A stretch of 64,000 bases of DNA. Origin: Paraliobacillus sp044383835 (GTDB lineage: Bacteria; Bacillota; Bacilli; Bacillales; Amphibacillaceae). The stretch is taken from assembly GCF_044383835.1 (NCBI RefSeq), contig NZ_JBISEP010000010.1, positions 21,429-85,428 on the forward strand, given 5' to 3'. Positions 8,685 to 17,717 of the stretch are shown here, piece after piece; the stretch's first letter is position 1, and the number at the start of each line of letters is the position of its first letter. The position numbers were made by a program, and so were the translations under genes. Below the pieces are notes generated by a model. The model searched no databases and was not told the origin of the DNA. It saw nothing but the letters and a program-made list of their open reading frames with translations.

Positions 8685-10448
8685 ATGAGAAAAACAAAGA
8701 TTGTATGTACGATTGGACCAGCTTCAGAATCAGTGGAGCAGTTAGTTCAATTAATTGAGGCTGGAATGAACGTTGCAAGACTTAACTTTTCCCATGGAGA
8801 CTTTGATGAGCATGGTCAAAGAATTAAAAATATACGAGAAGCTTCGGAGAAAACAGGTAAAACTGTTGCAATTCTCCTGGATACGAAAGGACCTGAAATT
8901 AGAACTGGAGTTATGAAAGATGGTCAAGTAGAAATCACTAAAGAAGATAACATTAACATTTCTATGGATGATACAGTACTTGGTACATCTGAAAAATTCG
9001 CTGTAACGTATCCTGAACTAATTAACGATGTCCATCCAGGTTCAAAAATATTGTTGGATGACGGGTTAATTGAATTAGAAGTGGAAGAAATTCTTACAGA
9101 CAAAAATGAATTAAAAACAAAAGCATTGAATTCAGGAATTCTTAAAAATAAAAAAGGTGTTAACGTCCCTAATGTAAGTGTGAACTTGCCAGGAATTACA
9201 GATAAAGACGCAGCTGATATTAAATTCGGAATTGAGCAAGGTGTAGATTTTATTGCTGCTTCTTTTGTCCGCCGTGCATCTGATGTATTAGAAATCAAAG
9301 AATTATTAGACAAGCATAATGGGTCGTCAATTAATATCATACCAAAAATTGAAAACCAAGAAGGTGTGAATAACTTAGATGCGATTCTTCAAGTCAGTGA
9401 TGGTTTAATGGTTGCTCGTGGTGATTTAGGGGTAGAAATTCCTCCAGAAGATGTACCATTAGTTCAAAAAGAAATGATTCATAAGTGTAACATTGCTGGT
9501 AAGCCAGTTATCACTGCGACACAAATGTTAGATTCAATGCAACGTAATCCAAGACCAACACGTGCGGAAGCTTCTGACGTAGCAAATGCGATTTTTGATG
9601 GCACAGATGCAATTATGTTGTCAGGTGAAACGGCAGCTGGAGACTATCCTGTAGAAGCTGTACAAACAATGAGCAATATCGCGATGAAAGCTGAAACAGG
9701 AATTGATCATAAAACAATATTAGACAATTTATCAAAATATAGTGATATTACAATCACAGATGCAATTAGTCAATCTGTAAATCACTCCGCGATGAATTTA
9801 AATGTTGATGCAATTTTAACACCAACTGTAAGCGGACATACTGCACGGATGATCTCTAAATATCGTCCAGAAGCACCAATTATTGCATTAACATTTGATG
9901 AAAAGGTAAGTCGACGTCTTGCGCTTGTTTGGGGAGTTCAATCAATCCATGGTCAACTAGCATATTCTACAGATGATGTTTTGGATCATGCTATTCAAAG
10001 AGGGCTTTCAACTGGTCATTTCAAACGTGGGGATCGTGTGATTATTACAGCAGGTGTTCCGGTCGGTGAAAGTGGTACAACTAATCTGATGAAAATACAT
10101 GTAATCGGTGATGTGCTTACTGACGGTCAAGGTGTTGGAAAAGGTAGTTGTTTTGGAAAAGTAGCTTTAGTCAAAAATGCTGAAGAAGCTAAACAAAAGG
10201 TTTCAAATGGTGACATTCTAGTTACTTATGGAACAGATAAAGATATGATGCCTGCTCTAGAGAAAGCAAGTGGAATCATAACAGAAGAAGGCGGTTTAAC
10301 ATCACATGCTGCTTTAGTAGGTCTGGATCTAGGCATTCCTGTCATTGTAGGTGTAAAAAAAGCAATGAATGTTTTAGAAGATGGATCAGAAATTACGATA
10401 GACGCCAAAAAAGGTGATATTTATGAAGGACATGCGAGCATACTATAA
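8685..10448 (+). CDS. pyk: Pyruvate kinase with C-terminal PEP-utilizer-type domain
   Basis: A 587-residue pyruvate kinase that converts phosphoenolpyruvate and ADP to pyruvate and ATP. The barrel carries MNVARLNFSHG, LLDTKGPEIRT and the MVARGDLGVEIP / ATQMLDSM signatures. The last roughly 100 residues form the extra domain found in Bacillus enzymes, related to the phosphohistidine domain of PEP synthase; it includes GGLTSHAA with the histidine that is phosphorylated in PEP-utilizing enzymes. AAGGAGG precedes the ATG. Forms a pfkA-pyk operon. Confidence 0.97.
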   Translation: MRKTKIVCTIGPASESVEQLVQLIEAGMNVARLNFSHGDFDEHGQRIKNIREASEKTGKTVAILLDTKGPEIRTGVMKDGQVEITKEDNINISMDDTVLGTSEKFAVTYPELINDVHPGSKILLDDGLIELEVEEILTDKNELKTKALNSGILKNKKGVNVPNVSVNLPGITDKDAADIKFGIEQGVDFIAASFVRRASDVLEIKELLDKHNGSSINIIPKIENQEGVNNLDAILQVSDGLMVARGDLGVEIPPEDVPLVQKEMIHKCNIAGKPVITATQMLDSMQRNPRPTRAEASDVANAIFDGTDAIMLSGETAAGDYPVEAVQTMSNIAMKAETGIDHKTILDNLSKYSDITITDAISQSVNHSAMNLNVDAILTPTVSGHTARMISKYRPEAPIIALTFDEKVSRRLALVWGVQSIHGQLAYSTDDVLDHAIQRGLSTGHFKRGDRVIITAGVPVGESGTTNLMKIHVIGDVLTDGQGVGKGSCFGKVALVKNAEEAKQKVSNGDILVTYGTDKDMMPALEKASGIITEEGGLTSHAALVGLDLGIPVIVGVKKAMNVLEDGSEITIDAKKGDIYEGHASIL

Positions 10449-10499
10449 GGATAAAAAAACTGAAACACTAATTTATTTTGTTTATTAACTAATTCATTT

Positions 10500-10526
10500 G
10501 GAGTTGTCTTTATGACAACTCCTTTT
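10500..10526 (+). terminator. Rho-independent terminator after pyk
   Basis: A nine-base-pair stem GGAGTTGTC / GACAACTCC with loop TTTAT is followed by TTTT. It closes the pfkA-pyk unit and lies 32 bp before fxsA. Confidence 0.75.
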
Positions 10527-10557
10527 AACCATCTGCTTTAACAGGAGGGAAAGTAAA

Positions 10558-10950
10558 ATGTTTCGTTGGTTATTCCTATTAATTCTTGTAGTACCAGCCT
10601 TAGAAATTGGTATTTTTGTTTGGGCAAGTAATATTATTGGTGGCTGGTGGGTTGTTTTTTGCATTTTATTAACTGGAGTGCTTGGAGCATACCTTGCGAA
10701 ACGAGAAGGTTTACAGACGCTTCGTCTCGCCCAAATTGAAATGAGCAATGGTCGTCTCCCTGCTGAACAGATTTTTGATGGTGTCTGTATTTTAATTGGC
10801 GCTGTTGTACTTTTAACACCAGGTTTTATTACTGATACCATTGGTTTTTTCTTATTACTCCCTTTTACAAGAACACCATTTAAACATGGATTGCAACAAG
10901 TGTTACGGACATTACTAAACAAAGGTACCATCACAATTTTCCGAAGATAG
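10558..10950 (+). CDS. fxsA: FxsA family membrane protein
   Basis: A 130-residue protein with a hydrophobic N-terminus, a second membrane segment around residues 27-46 and a third around residues 78-98, plus the family-type GAYLAKREGLQTLR stretch after the second segment. E. coli FxsA relieves exclusion of phage T7 when overproduced; in Bacillus the normal role is unknown. The C-terminus is cytosolic and basic. It has the same position after pyk as B. subtilis ytzA. The ATG at 10558 is preceded by AGGAGG. Confidence 0.88.
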   Translation: MFRWLFLLILVVPALEIGIFVWASNIIGGWWVVFCILLTGVLGAYLAKREGLQTLRLAQIEMSNGRLPAEQIFDGVCILIGAVVLLTPGFITDTIGFFLLLPFTRTPFKHGLQQVLRTLLNKGTITIFRR

Positions 10951-10956
10951 TTGATT

Positions 10957-12075
10957 CTACAAGCTCCCGTCCTTAATATATTTCCAAACGCATGTTGTTA
11001 AGCCAGATTGATGAAGTATTTGTAACGATATAGTTAATAATGGAGCAATAAGAATACCTATCATTCCGAAAAATCTATAGGATATAAATGTTATCATCAA
11101 TATAAGTAAAGGATTAACCCCGATATGTGTTGCCATTAATTTCGGTTCTGTTATTTGCCTTTGTATAATGACAACTCCATACAGAATGGCTAATGGAATG
11201 GTTAGTGAATAATCTCCAGTTAAAAATAAATATCCAATCCATGGAATGAAGAACAAGCCAGTTCCTACATAAGGAATGAAATCTACTAGACCAATTAATA
11301 ACGCTAAGGTGAAGGCAAAATCCACTCGAATGATTACAAATCCTAGATAAATAATAGATGTAGAAATAAATGTTAAAAGTAATTGAGCTTTAAAATAACC
11401 TAAAAAAGCATGTTTAGTTGCCAAACCAATTGATGGAATGATGTTTTTTAAAAACGAAGGTAAATATAGCTGATACCATTCTTTAAGCTTGTACCATTCT
11501 TTACAAATAAAAAATGTTCCAAGTAATATAAACATACAAATAGAAAAAAAAGCAGGTATAGCTTGTAAAGCTTTTATGAAGCTAGTAAACATGGTTTCAA
11601 TAAAACTTGCACTGGTTTCTGTCAACTGCTGCATAGACTGTTGTAATTGTTGGGTAATTGCTTGTTGTTGTGATTGCTCTAATGCATCAAATTGATTCAT
11701 TAGTCTGTTGTAAAAAGGAATAATGTGATTTTCTAGTTGCAATTGAACAAATTGCGCTAACGTGTTTATGTGTACAGGGATATGTTTTGATAAATACTTA
11801 AAAGCTTGAATTGATTCCATCGTACTACATGCAATGAATAATGTAATAAGTATGAAAATACCAACAATGATAAAAAAACAGGCTACGCCCCGAGAGACTG
11901 GTAACGTTTTTTCTATAAAATGAATGGGTTTAATAAGTAATATAGCTAGTAGAAACGCAATGACAAATGGATAAATATAAATGATCGTGAAGTATACAAC
12001 AGTAATTGTTATTAGAAAAATGATAACGACATGTAACAGACGTAATAATCGAAGAACGGTAGGATGAGAATGCAT
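10957..12075 (-). CDS. ytvI: AI-2E family permease / sporulation membrane protein YtvI
   Basis: A 372-residue protein with about eight membrane segments and a central soluble, Gln-rich region (about residues 130-185). The C-terminal part contains the family stretch GLVDFIPYVGTGLFFIPW. The family includes AI-2 exporters and ion transporters; in Bacillus YtvI is grouped with sporulation proteins, and its substrate is not established. The ATG at 12073-12075 is chosen because GGAG lies eight bases before it; an upstream in-frame ATG lacks a good site. It is encoded on the strand opposite its neighbours. Confidence 0.82.
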   Translation of the reverse strand: MHSHPTVLRLLRLLHVVIIFLITITVVYFTIIYIYPFVIAFLLAILLIKPIHFIEKTLPVSRGVACFFIIVGIFILITLFIACSTMESIQAFKYLSKHIPVHINTLAQFVQLQLENHIIPFYNRLMNQFDALEQSQQQAITQQLQQSMQQLTETSASFIETMFTSFIKALQAIPAFFSICMFILLGTFFICKEWYKLKEWYQLYLPSFLKNIIPSIGLATKHAFLGYFKAQLLLTFISTSIIYLGFVIIRVDFAFTLALLIGLVDFIPYVGTGLFFIPWIGYLFLTGDYSLTIPLAILYGVVIIQRQITEPKLMATHIGVNPLLILMITFISYRFFGMIGILIAPLLTISLQILHQSGLTTCVWKYIKDGSL

Positions 12076-12185
12076 ATTAATCGCTCCAAAAATAGTATCT
12101 ATCATAAAGATATTTTCCATTTGGACAAAATATGTGATAATATAAAAATTAATCGCCCTTTAAATGATTTCTTGGAGGCGTGTGC

Positions 12186-12650
12186 ATGTTTAATCAGTCA
12201 ACTGTGTTTTTATTAATTTTATTTGCTTTGGGATACATTGGTAAGAATCAATCAATTATGATTGCAGTTTACATTTTGTTAGGAATTCAATTGTTTAAAA
12301 TGGATGATAAATTGTTTCCCTATATACAGGATAAAGGGATGTTATGGGGAGTAACAATCATTACGATAGCCGTTCTTGTACCAATTGCCAATGGTGAAAT
12401 TGGCTTTAGTGATCTTTTATCAAGCATTAAATCTTACTACGGATGGATCGCATTAGGTGCTGGCATGTTTGTTGCCATTGTAGCAAGGGGAGGATTAGAT
12501 TTACTGGCAAATGATCCACACTTGACTACAGCATTGGTAATGGGGACGATTTTAGCAGTTGTTTTTTTCCAAGGTGTTGCAGTAGGCCCGCTAATTGGAG
12601 CAGGTATTGCATATATGGTTATGCGTATGGTTGATTTCTTTATCCCTTAA
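12186..12650 (+). CDS. ytwI: DUF441 membrane protein (YtwI)
   Basis: A 154-residue hydrophobic protein with four likely membrane segments, a typical DUF441 family member of unknown function. It lies between ytvI and citZ exactly as in B. subtilis. ATG 12186 is chosen over GTG 12180 because GGAGG at 12174-12178 is too close to the GTG. Glycines at the C-terminus (GVAVGPLIGAGIAY) are a recognisable family feature. Confidence 0.85.
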   Translation: MFNQSTVFLLILFALGYIGKNQSIMIAVYILLGIQLFKMDDKLFPYIQDKGMLWGVTIITIAVLVPIANGEIGFSDLLSSIKSYYGWIALGAGMFVAIVARGGLDLLANDPHLTTALVMGTILAVVFFQGVAVGPLIGAGIAYMVMRMVDFFIP

Positions 12651-12819
12651 CAGCTTACTTGAAAAAATAAAACATTTTGCATTTCGATTATATGGTCTAC
12701 TGTATGGACACAAGTAAAAAAGTGTTAACAGGAAGACTTTTTGAAATAGGGCGAATATTCAAAAAACGCTTGACTCCATTTGTTAAGTCGGAAATGCGAA
12801 AGTAAAGGAGGGGAATGCA

Positions 12820-13938
12820 ATGTCAACTACCAAGGGGCTAGAAGGAGTCATTGCGACAGAATCATCAATTAGTTCGATCATTGATGATCAACTAACGTAT
12901 GTTGGCTATCAAATTGATGATTTAGTGAAATATGCTAGTTTTGAAGAAGTTGTTTATCTGCTATGGCATAAAAAGCTTCCAACACAAACTGAGTTAAATA
13001 CGTTTAAACAAACGATTGCATCTAATATGGAAATTCCGGATGAGATGATTCAACATTTACATATGTATGATCTTTCTAGTGTACATCCTATGGCTGCATT
13101 ACGTTCGGCAATATCTTTACTTGGCTTGTACGATCCAGAAGTGGAAAATATGAATCATGATACCAATATTCGTAAGGCCATTCGATTACAGGCGAAAATT
13201 TCGACTATAATTGCTGCGTTTTCACGGATACGAAATGGAAAAAAGCCAATTCCACCTAGAAAAGATTTGAGTTATGCGTCAAACTTTTTGTATATGCTTC
13301 GTGGTATGGAGGGGAATGATCTTGAAATAGAGGCTTTCAATAAAGCTTTAATCCTACATGCAGATCACGAATTAAATGCATCGACTTTCACTGCTCGAGT
13401 ATGTGTAGCAACGTTATCTGACCTGTATTCAGGTGTAACTGCTGCTATTGGTGCTTTAAAAGGCCCGCTTCACGGTGGGGCTAATGAACAAGTCATGCGA
13501 ATGTTAACAGAAATTGGCGAAGTAGAATATGCCATTCCTTATATTAAGAAAAAATTAAAGCATAAAGAAAAAATTATGGGAATGGGTCATAGAGTGTATC
13601 GAACTGGTGATCCTCGAGCAAAGTATTTGAAAGAGATGTCAAAGCAACTAACAAATAAAACTGGCCAATCTAAATGGTATGATATGTCAATTAAAATCGA
13701 GACATACATACAAGAAAAAAAAGGATTGCCGGCTAATGTTGATTTTTATTCTGCATCGGTTTACCATTGCCTTGAAATTCCTCATGATCTATTCACACCA
13801 ATATTTGCGATGAGTCGTACTTCTGGTTGGTTAGCGCATATTTTAGAGCAATATGACAATAATCGTTTAATTCGTCCGCGAGCAGAGTATGTTGGTCCAA
13901 TATCCCAACGATTTATTTCTTTGGAAGAACGTCAATAG
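12820..13938 (+). CDS. citZ: Citrate synthase
   Basis: A 372-residue type II citrate synthase that condenses oxaloacetate and acetyl-CoA. Catalytic-site sequences are visible: HADHELNASTF, GPLHGGANE, MGHRVYRTGDPRA and the DFYSASVYH segment carrying the catalytic aspartate. AGGAGGGG precedes ATG 12820. It is 43 bp upstream of icd with no terminator between, so citZ and icd are probably co-transcribed. In B. subtilis mdh completes this operon; it is missing here. Confidence 0.97.
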   Translation: MSTTKGLEGVIATESSISSIIDDQLTYVGYQIDDLVKYASFEEVVYLLWHKKLPTQTELNTFKQTIASNMEIPDEMIQHLHMYDLSSVHPMAALRSAISLLGLYDPEVENMNHDTNIRKAIRLQAKISTIIAAFSRIRNGKKPIPPRKDLSYASNFLYMLRGMEGNDLEIEAFNKALILHADHELNASTFTARVCVATLSDLYSGVTAAIGALKGPLHGGANEQVMRMLTEIGEVEYAIPYIKKKLKHKEKIMGMGHRVYRTGDPRAKYLKEMSKQLTNKTGQSKWYDMSIKIETYIQEKKGLPANVDFYSASVYHCLEIPHDLFTPIFAMSRTSGWLAHILEQYDNNRLIRPRAEYVGPISQRFISLEERQ

Positions 13939-13981
13939 ACGATATATTACAAAAATGATTATACTTAAGGGGGACATAAAC

Positions 13982-15253
13982 ATGACTAAAGGTGAAAAAA
14001 TTACCGTAACAAACGGTGTTGTTCAAACACCAAATAACGCAATTATTCCATACATTGAAGGAGACGGAACCGGACCAGATATTTGGGATGCTGCTAGTAA
14101 AGTAATTGAGTCTGCAGTCGAAAAGGCATATAACGGTACGAAATCCATCGTCTGGAAAGAAGTCTATGCTGGCCAAAAAGCTTTCGACAAAACTGGAGAA
14201 TGGTTACCAGAAGAGACATTAAATACGATTAGAGAATATAAAATTGCCATAAAAGGACCATTGACTACACCAATTGGTGGTGGGATTCGTTCATTAAACG
14301 TAGCTCTCCGTCAGCAATTAGATTTATTCACTTGTCTTCGTCCGGTGCGTTACTTTGATGGTGTTCCTTCACCAGTAAAACGTCCAGAAGACACAAATAT
14401 GGTTATCTTTCGTGAAAATACGGAAGATATTTATGCAGGAATTGAATGGCAAAAAGGTTCAAATGAAGTGAAAAAAGTTATTGACTTTTTGCAAAATGAA
14501 ATGGGAGTAACGAACATACGATTCCCTGAAACGTCCGGCATTGGTGTAAAGCCTGTGTCAGAAGAAGGAACAAATCGTCTTGTTCGTGCAGCGATTGAAT
14601 ATGCGATTAAAGAAGGTAGAAAAAGTGTGACATTGGTGCATAAAGGGAATATTATGAAATTCACAGAAGGTTCCTTTAAAAACTGGGGTTATGCATTAGC
14701 TGAGGCTGAATATGGAGAAAAAGTGTTTACATGGGCTGAATATGATCAAATTGTTGAACAAGAGGGACGTGAAGCTGCTGATAAAGCGCAAGCAGTCGCT
14801 GAAGCCTCAGGCAAGATTATCATTAAAGATGCAATTGCAGATATATTCTTGCAACAAATCTTGACACGTCCAAAAGAGTTTGATGTTGTTGCTACAATGA
14901 ACTTAAACGGTGATTACATTTCAGATGCACTTGCTGCACAAGTTGGTGGAATTGGCATTGCACCTGGAGCGAATATCAATTACGAAACAGGACATGCAAT
15001 TTTTGAAGCTACACATGGCACTGCACCAAAATATGCAGGATTAGATAAGGTAAATCCATCTTCTGTGATCCTTTCAGGTGTACTAATGCTTGAACATTTG
15101 GGTTGGAGAGAAGCTGCTGATTTAATTACAAAAGCAATGGATAAAACCATTGGTTCAAAAGTGGTAACATACGATTTTGCTCGTATGATGGAGAATGCAA
15201 CAGAAGTAAAAACTTCTGTATTTGGACAAGCATTGATTGATAATATGGATTAA
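13982..15253 (+). CDS. icd: Isocitrate dehydrogenase (NADP)
   Basis: A 423-residue NADP-type isocitrate dehydrogenase, identical in length to the B. subtilis enzyme. It oxidatively decarboxylates isocitrate to 2-oxoglutarate. Substrate loop GGGIRSLNVALRQ and the RENTEDIYAGIEW motif are present, with ATHGTAPKYAG near the C-terminus. The ATG at 13982 follows AAGGGGG; an upstream in-frame start inside citZ is rejected. The TCA unit ends in a strong terminator right after it. Confidence 0.97.
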   Translation: MTKGEKITVTNGVVQTPNNAIIPYIEGDGTGPDIWDAASKVIESAVEKAYNGTKSIVWKEVYAGQKAFDKTGEWLPEETLNTIREYKIAIKGPLTTPIGGGIRSLNVALRQQLDLFTCLRPVRYFDGVPSPVKRPEDTNMVIFRENTEDIYAGIEWQKGSNEVKKVIDFLQNEMGVTNIRFPETSGIGVKPVSEEGTNRLVRAAIEYAIKEGRKSVTLVHKGNIMKFTEGSFKNWGYALAEAEYGEKVFTWAEYDQIVEQEGREAADKAQAVAEASGKIIIKDAIADIFLQQILTRPKEFDVVATMNLNGDYISDALAAQVGGIGIAPGANINYETGHAIFEATHGTAPKYAGLDKVNPSSVILSGVLMLEHLGWREAADLITKAMDKTIGSKVVTYDFARMMENATEVKTSVFGQALIDNMD

Positions 15254-15255
15254 TC

Positions 15256-15302
15256 AAAAAACTGTTACATGGATAAAATGAACCCATGTAACAGTTTTTT
15301 TA
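15256..15302 (+). terminator. Rho-independent terminator after icd
   Basis: A 12-bp stem ACTGTTACATGG / CCATGTAACAGT is flanked by A6 and followed by T7. It ends the citZ-icd transcript directly after icd, where mdh would otherwise follow. Confidence 0.9.
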
Positions 15303-15330
15303 TGAAATAAACAGTTGAATATAAATGCAA

Positions 15331-15357
15331 TGTAAATTCTGTAAAGTATTTTTTACA
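15331..15357 (-). promoter_or_regulatory. Possible PhoP box upstream of phoP
   Basis: TGTAAA occurs at 15331 and 15340, nine bases apart, which on the minus strand are two TTTACA repeats; a third TTTACA lies on the plus strand at 15352. PhoP of Bacillus binds direct TT(A/C/T)ACA repeats, so autoregulation is possible. Spacing is shorter than the usual 11 bp and the orientation is unusual, so this is tentative. Confidence 0.3.
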
Positions 15358-15452
15358 ATGATATTAGCGACTTTATCCGATTACTGTATTCACTTTATTC
15401 ATGCTTCATTGTATGATAAAAAGAAAGCTAGTTAGAAAAGAGGGAATAATAC

Positions 15453-16151
15453 ATGAACGAAAAGGTATTAATAGTAGATGATGAAGATTCGATTGTAACT
15501 TTGCTACAATATAACATTGAAAAAGCAGGATTTCAGACGGATGTTGCTTATACAGGAAAAATCGGGTTAGAAAAAGCAATGTCAAATAAGTTTGATATAA
15601 TTTTACTTGATTTGATGCTTCCAGAGCTAGATGGTACAGAAGTTTGTAAAAAATTAAGACAGAAGCAAATCGACACACCAATCTTAATGCTAACAGCAAA
15701 GGACGATGAATTCGATAAAGTGTTAGGACTTGAACTGGGAGCGGATGATTATTTAACAAAACCATTTAGTCCTAAAGAGGTAGTGGCTCGCATTAAAGCA
15801 ATATTACGTCGGACGAATAAAGAAGATAAAGACAGCCAAACACAAACAATTGAAATAGCAGCATTGACAATCTATCCTGAACAATATGAGGCAGTTGTTC
15901 ATGGGAAATTATTAACCTTTACTCGAAAAGAGTTTGAATTACTACTATATTTAGCAAAACATAAAGGAAAAGTTTTATCCCGTGATCAATTATTAAGTGC
16001 TGTATGGAACTATGATTTTGCTGGTGATACCAGAATTGTAGATGTACATGTGAGCCACTTAAGAGATAAAATTGAGCCTGATACGAAAAACCCTATTTAC
16101 ATAAAAACGATTCGAGGCCTTGGATACAAAATGGAGGAACCTTCTTCATGA
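15453..16151 (+). CDS. phoP: Response regulator PhoP
   Basis: A 232-residue OmpR-family regulator. The receiver domain (1-120) has the acidic pocket Asp 9/Asp 10, phosphoacceptor Asp 53 and switch residues Thr 81 and Lys 103. The C-terminal winged helix (about 133-230) contains the typical LTRKEFELLLYLAKHKGKVLSRDQLL stretch. It is next to a cognate kinase with a four-base ATGA overlap and sits at the B. subtilis phoPR locus after icd, so phosphate-starvation control is the likely role. Confidence 0.93.
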   Translation: MNEKVLIVDDEDSIVTLLQYNIEKAGFQTDVAYTGKIGLEKAMSNKFDIILLDLMLPELDGTEVCKKLRQKQIDTPILMLTAKDDEFDKVLGLELGADDYLTKPFSPKEVVARIKAILRRTNKEDKDSQTQTIEIAALTIYPEQYEAVVHGKLLTFTRKEFELLLYLAKHKGKVLSRDQLLSAVWNYDFAGDTRIVDVHVSHLRDKIEPDTKNPIYIKTIRGLGYKMEEPSS

Positions 16152-17536
16152 AACAGTCAGCATTAAAGCTTTTTTTAAGTTATGCCTTTGTCGTAGCACT
16201 TGTATTATTTGGAATGGGCTTTATTATTATACCGTTAGTGATGAACGATGAGAAATGGATTGTTTTATTAGTATTACTTGGCGGGTTTATTATTTTTTTA
16301 ATTATGATTCATCAAATTATTGATCGGTATATTAAACCAATACACTCTGCTGCTACAGTTGCAGAACAACTTGGTAAAGGTAAGTACCATGTTCGGGCTT
16401 ATGAATCTTACTATGGTGATGTGGGAAACTTGGGAAATGCATTAAATGTGTTAGCGAGAAACCTTCAGGAAATGACTGTGCAAGAAAAAATTCAAGGGAA
16501 TCAACTGCGAACTGTTATTGATAACATGGAAAGTGCTGTTATGCTGATTGATGAACGAGGCTATGTTCATTTAGTGAATAGAAAGTTTCTTCAACTTTTC
16601 TCTAAATCTAGAAAAGATTATGTTGGTTTTTTATATTACAACGTGTTGGAACAAAAGTCTATTCATCGAGTTGTCCAAGAAGCTTTTTTATATGAAAAAA
16701 AAGTGAAAAATGCTTTTACAATAAAAATGGATATCGAAAAAAGATATATTGAAATTGTCAGTGCGCCAATTTTCAATGAATACAAAGCGCTAAAGGGTGC
16801 TGTATTAGTTTTTCATGATATTACGGACTTAAAGCGTTTAGAACAAACAAGAAAAGATTTTGTAGCAAATGTTTCGCATGAATTGAAAACACCGATAACA
16901 TCAATAAAAGGTTTTGCAGAAACGTTATTGGATGATGATTCAAGTGATGTCATGATTCAAGAGAAATTCTTAAAGATTATCTACAAAGAAAGTGATCGGC
17001 TTCAAGCATTAGTTCATGATTTATTAGAGTTATCAAAGCTAGAAAAAGAAGAAATGCAATTAAATTACCGTCAAGTTCAGCTGACTGAAAATATTAAACA
17101 AGAAATTATTCCAATCATTCAGCATCAAGCTGACAAAAAAATGATTCAGTTTAATGTTGACCTTTCAGAAGGATTAGTAATTGAAGGGGATCTTGATCGA
17201 CTAAAACAAATTTTTATTAATTTGTTAAATAACGGTATTAATTATACACCTAAAGGTGGTACGGTCAATTTTGAAGTGAAAGAAGAGAATACAATGATCG
17301 TAATTGTAGTAAGAGATACTGGGATAGGTATACCAGAAGATAAGTTGAGTCGTATTTTTGAACGATTTTATCGTGTGGATAGAGATAGAAGCCGAAACAC
17401 CGGTGGTACAGGATTAGGACTTGCTATTGTCAAGCATATTGTTGAAGCACATAAAGGGAAAATACAAGTAGAAAGTAAACTAGATCATGGAACAACTGTT
17501 ACGATCGAACTTCCTAAATTAAAAGCAGTAAAGTAA
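16148..17536 (+). CDS. phoR: Sensor histidine kinase PhoR, short form without extracytoplasmic domain
   Basis: A 462-residue kinase. Two membrane segments (about residues 9-31 and 37-56) are separated by only a few residues. They are followed by HAMP (about 57-110), PAS (about 115-225), the HisKA dimerisation helix with His 244 in VSHELKTP, and the HATPase domain (NNGINYTP, DTGIGIP, GGTGLGLAI). B. subtilis PhoR is about 579 residues because it has a large extracytoplasmic sensor between the membrane segments; here that domain is missing and the rest is complete. Partner PhoP overlaps by four bases. Confidence 0.9.
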   Translation: MKQSALKLFLSYAFVVALVLFGMGFIIIPLVMNDEKWIVLLVLLGGFIIFLIMIHQIIDRYIKPIHSAATVAEQLGKGKYHVRAYESYYGDVGNLGNALNVLARNLQEMTVQEKIQGNQLRTVIDNMESAVMLIDERGYVHLVNRKFLQLFSKSRKDYVGFLYYNVLEQKSIHRVVQEAFLYEKKVKNAFTIKMDIEKRYIEIVSAPIFNEYKALKGAVLVFHDITDLKRLEQTRKDFVANVSHELKTPITSIKGFAETLLDDDSSDVMIQEKFLKIIYKESDRLQALVHDLLELSKLEKEEMQLNYRQVQLTENIKQEIIPIIQHQADKKMIQFNVDLSEGLVIEGDLDRLKQIFINLLNNGINYTPKGGTVNFEVKEENTMIVIVVRDTGIGIPEDKLSRIFERFYRVDRDRSRNTGGTGLGLAIVKHIVEAHKGKIQVESKLDHGTTVTIELPKLKAVK

Positions 17537-17592
17537 AAGAAGAAATTAATATTTCTTTATTAAAATAGTTATTATATTCGGAATAAATTCTT

Positions 17593-17636
17593 ACCTCACC
17601 TATACGAAGTTTGTTCATTCGGGGGTGAGGTTTTTT
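17593..17636 (+). terminator. Rho-independent terminator after phoR
   Basis: Stem ACCTCACC / GGTGAGGT with an inner CGAA/TTCG pairing is followed by T6. It separates phoPR from polA. Confidence 0.8.
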
Positions 17637-17717
17637 CTATTTTTCGTTAAACATGATAGAATAATAAAGACTATTCATTCGTTTACATACGATCAACTTG
17701 AAAAGGAGTTTATTATA

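Noticed and set aside
13889..13981. N-terminal extension of isocitrate dehydrogenase
   Set aside because: It overlaps the end of citZ and has no ribosome-binding site; ATG 13982 gives the family length of 423 residues.
17625..17717. N-terminal extension of DNA polymerase I
   Set aside because: The extension begins inside the terminator after phoR, and MRNKLVLIDGNSILYRAFF at 17718 is the conserved start.
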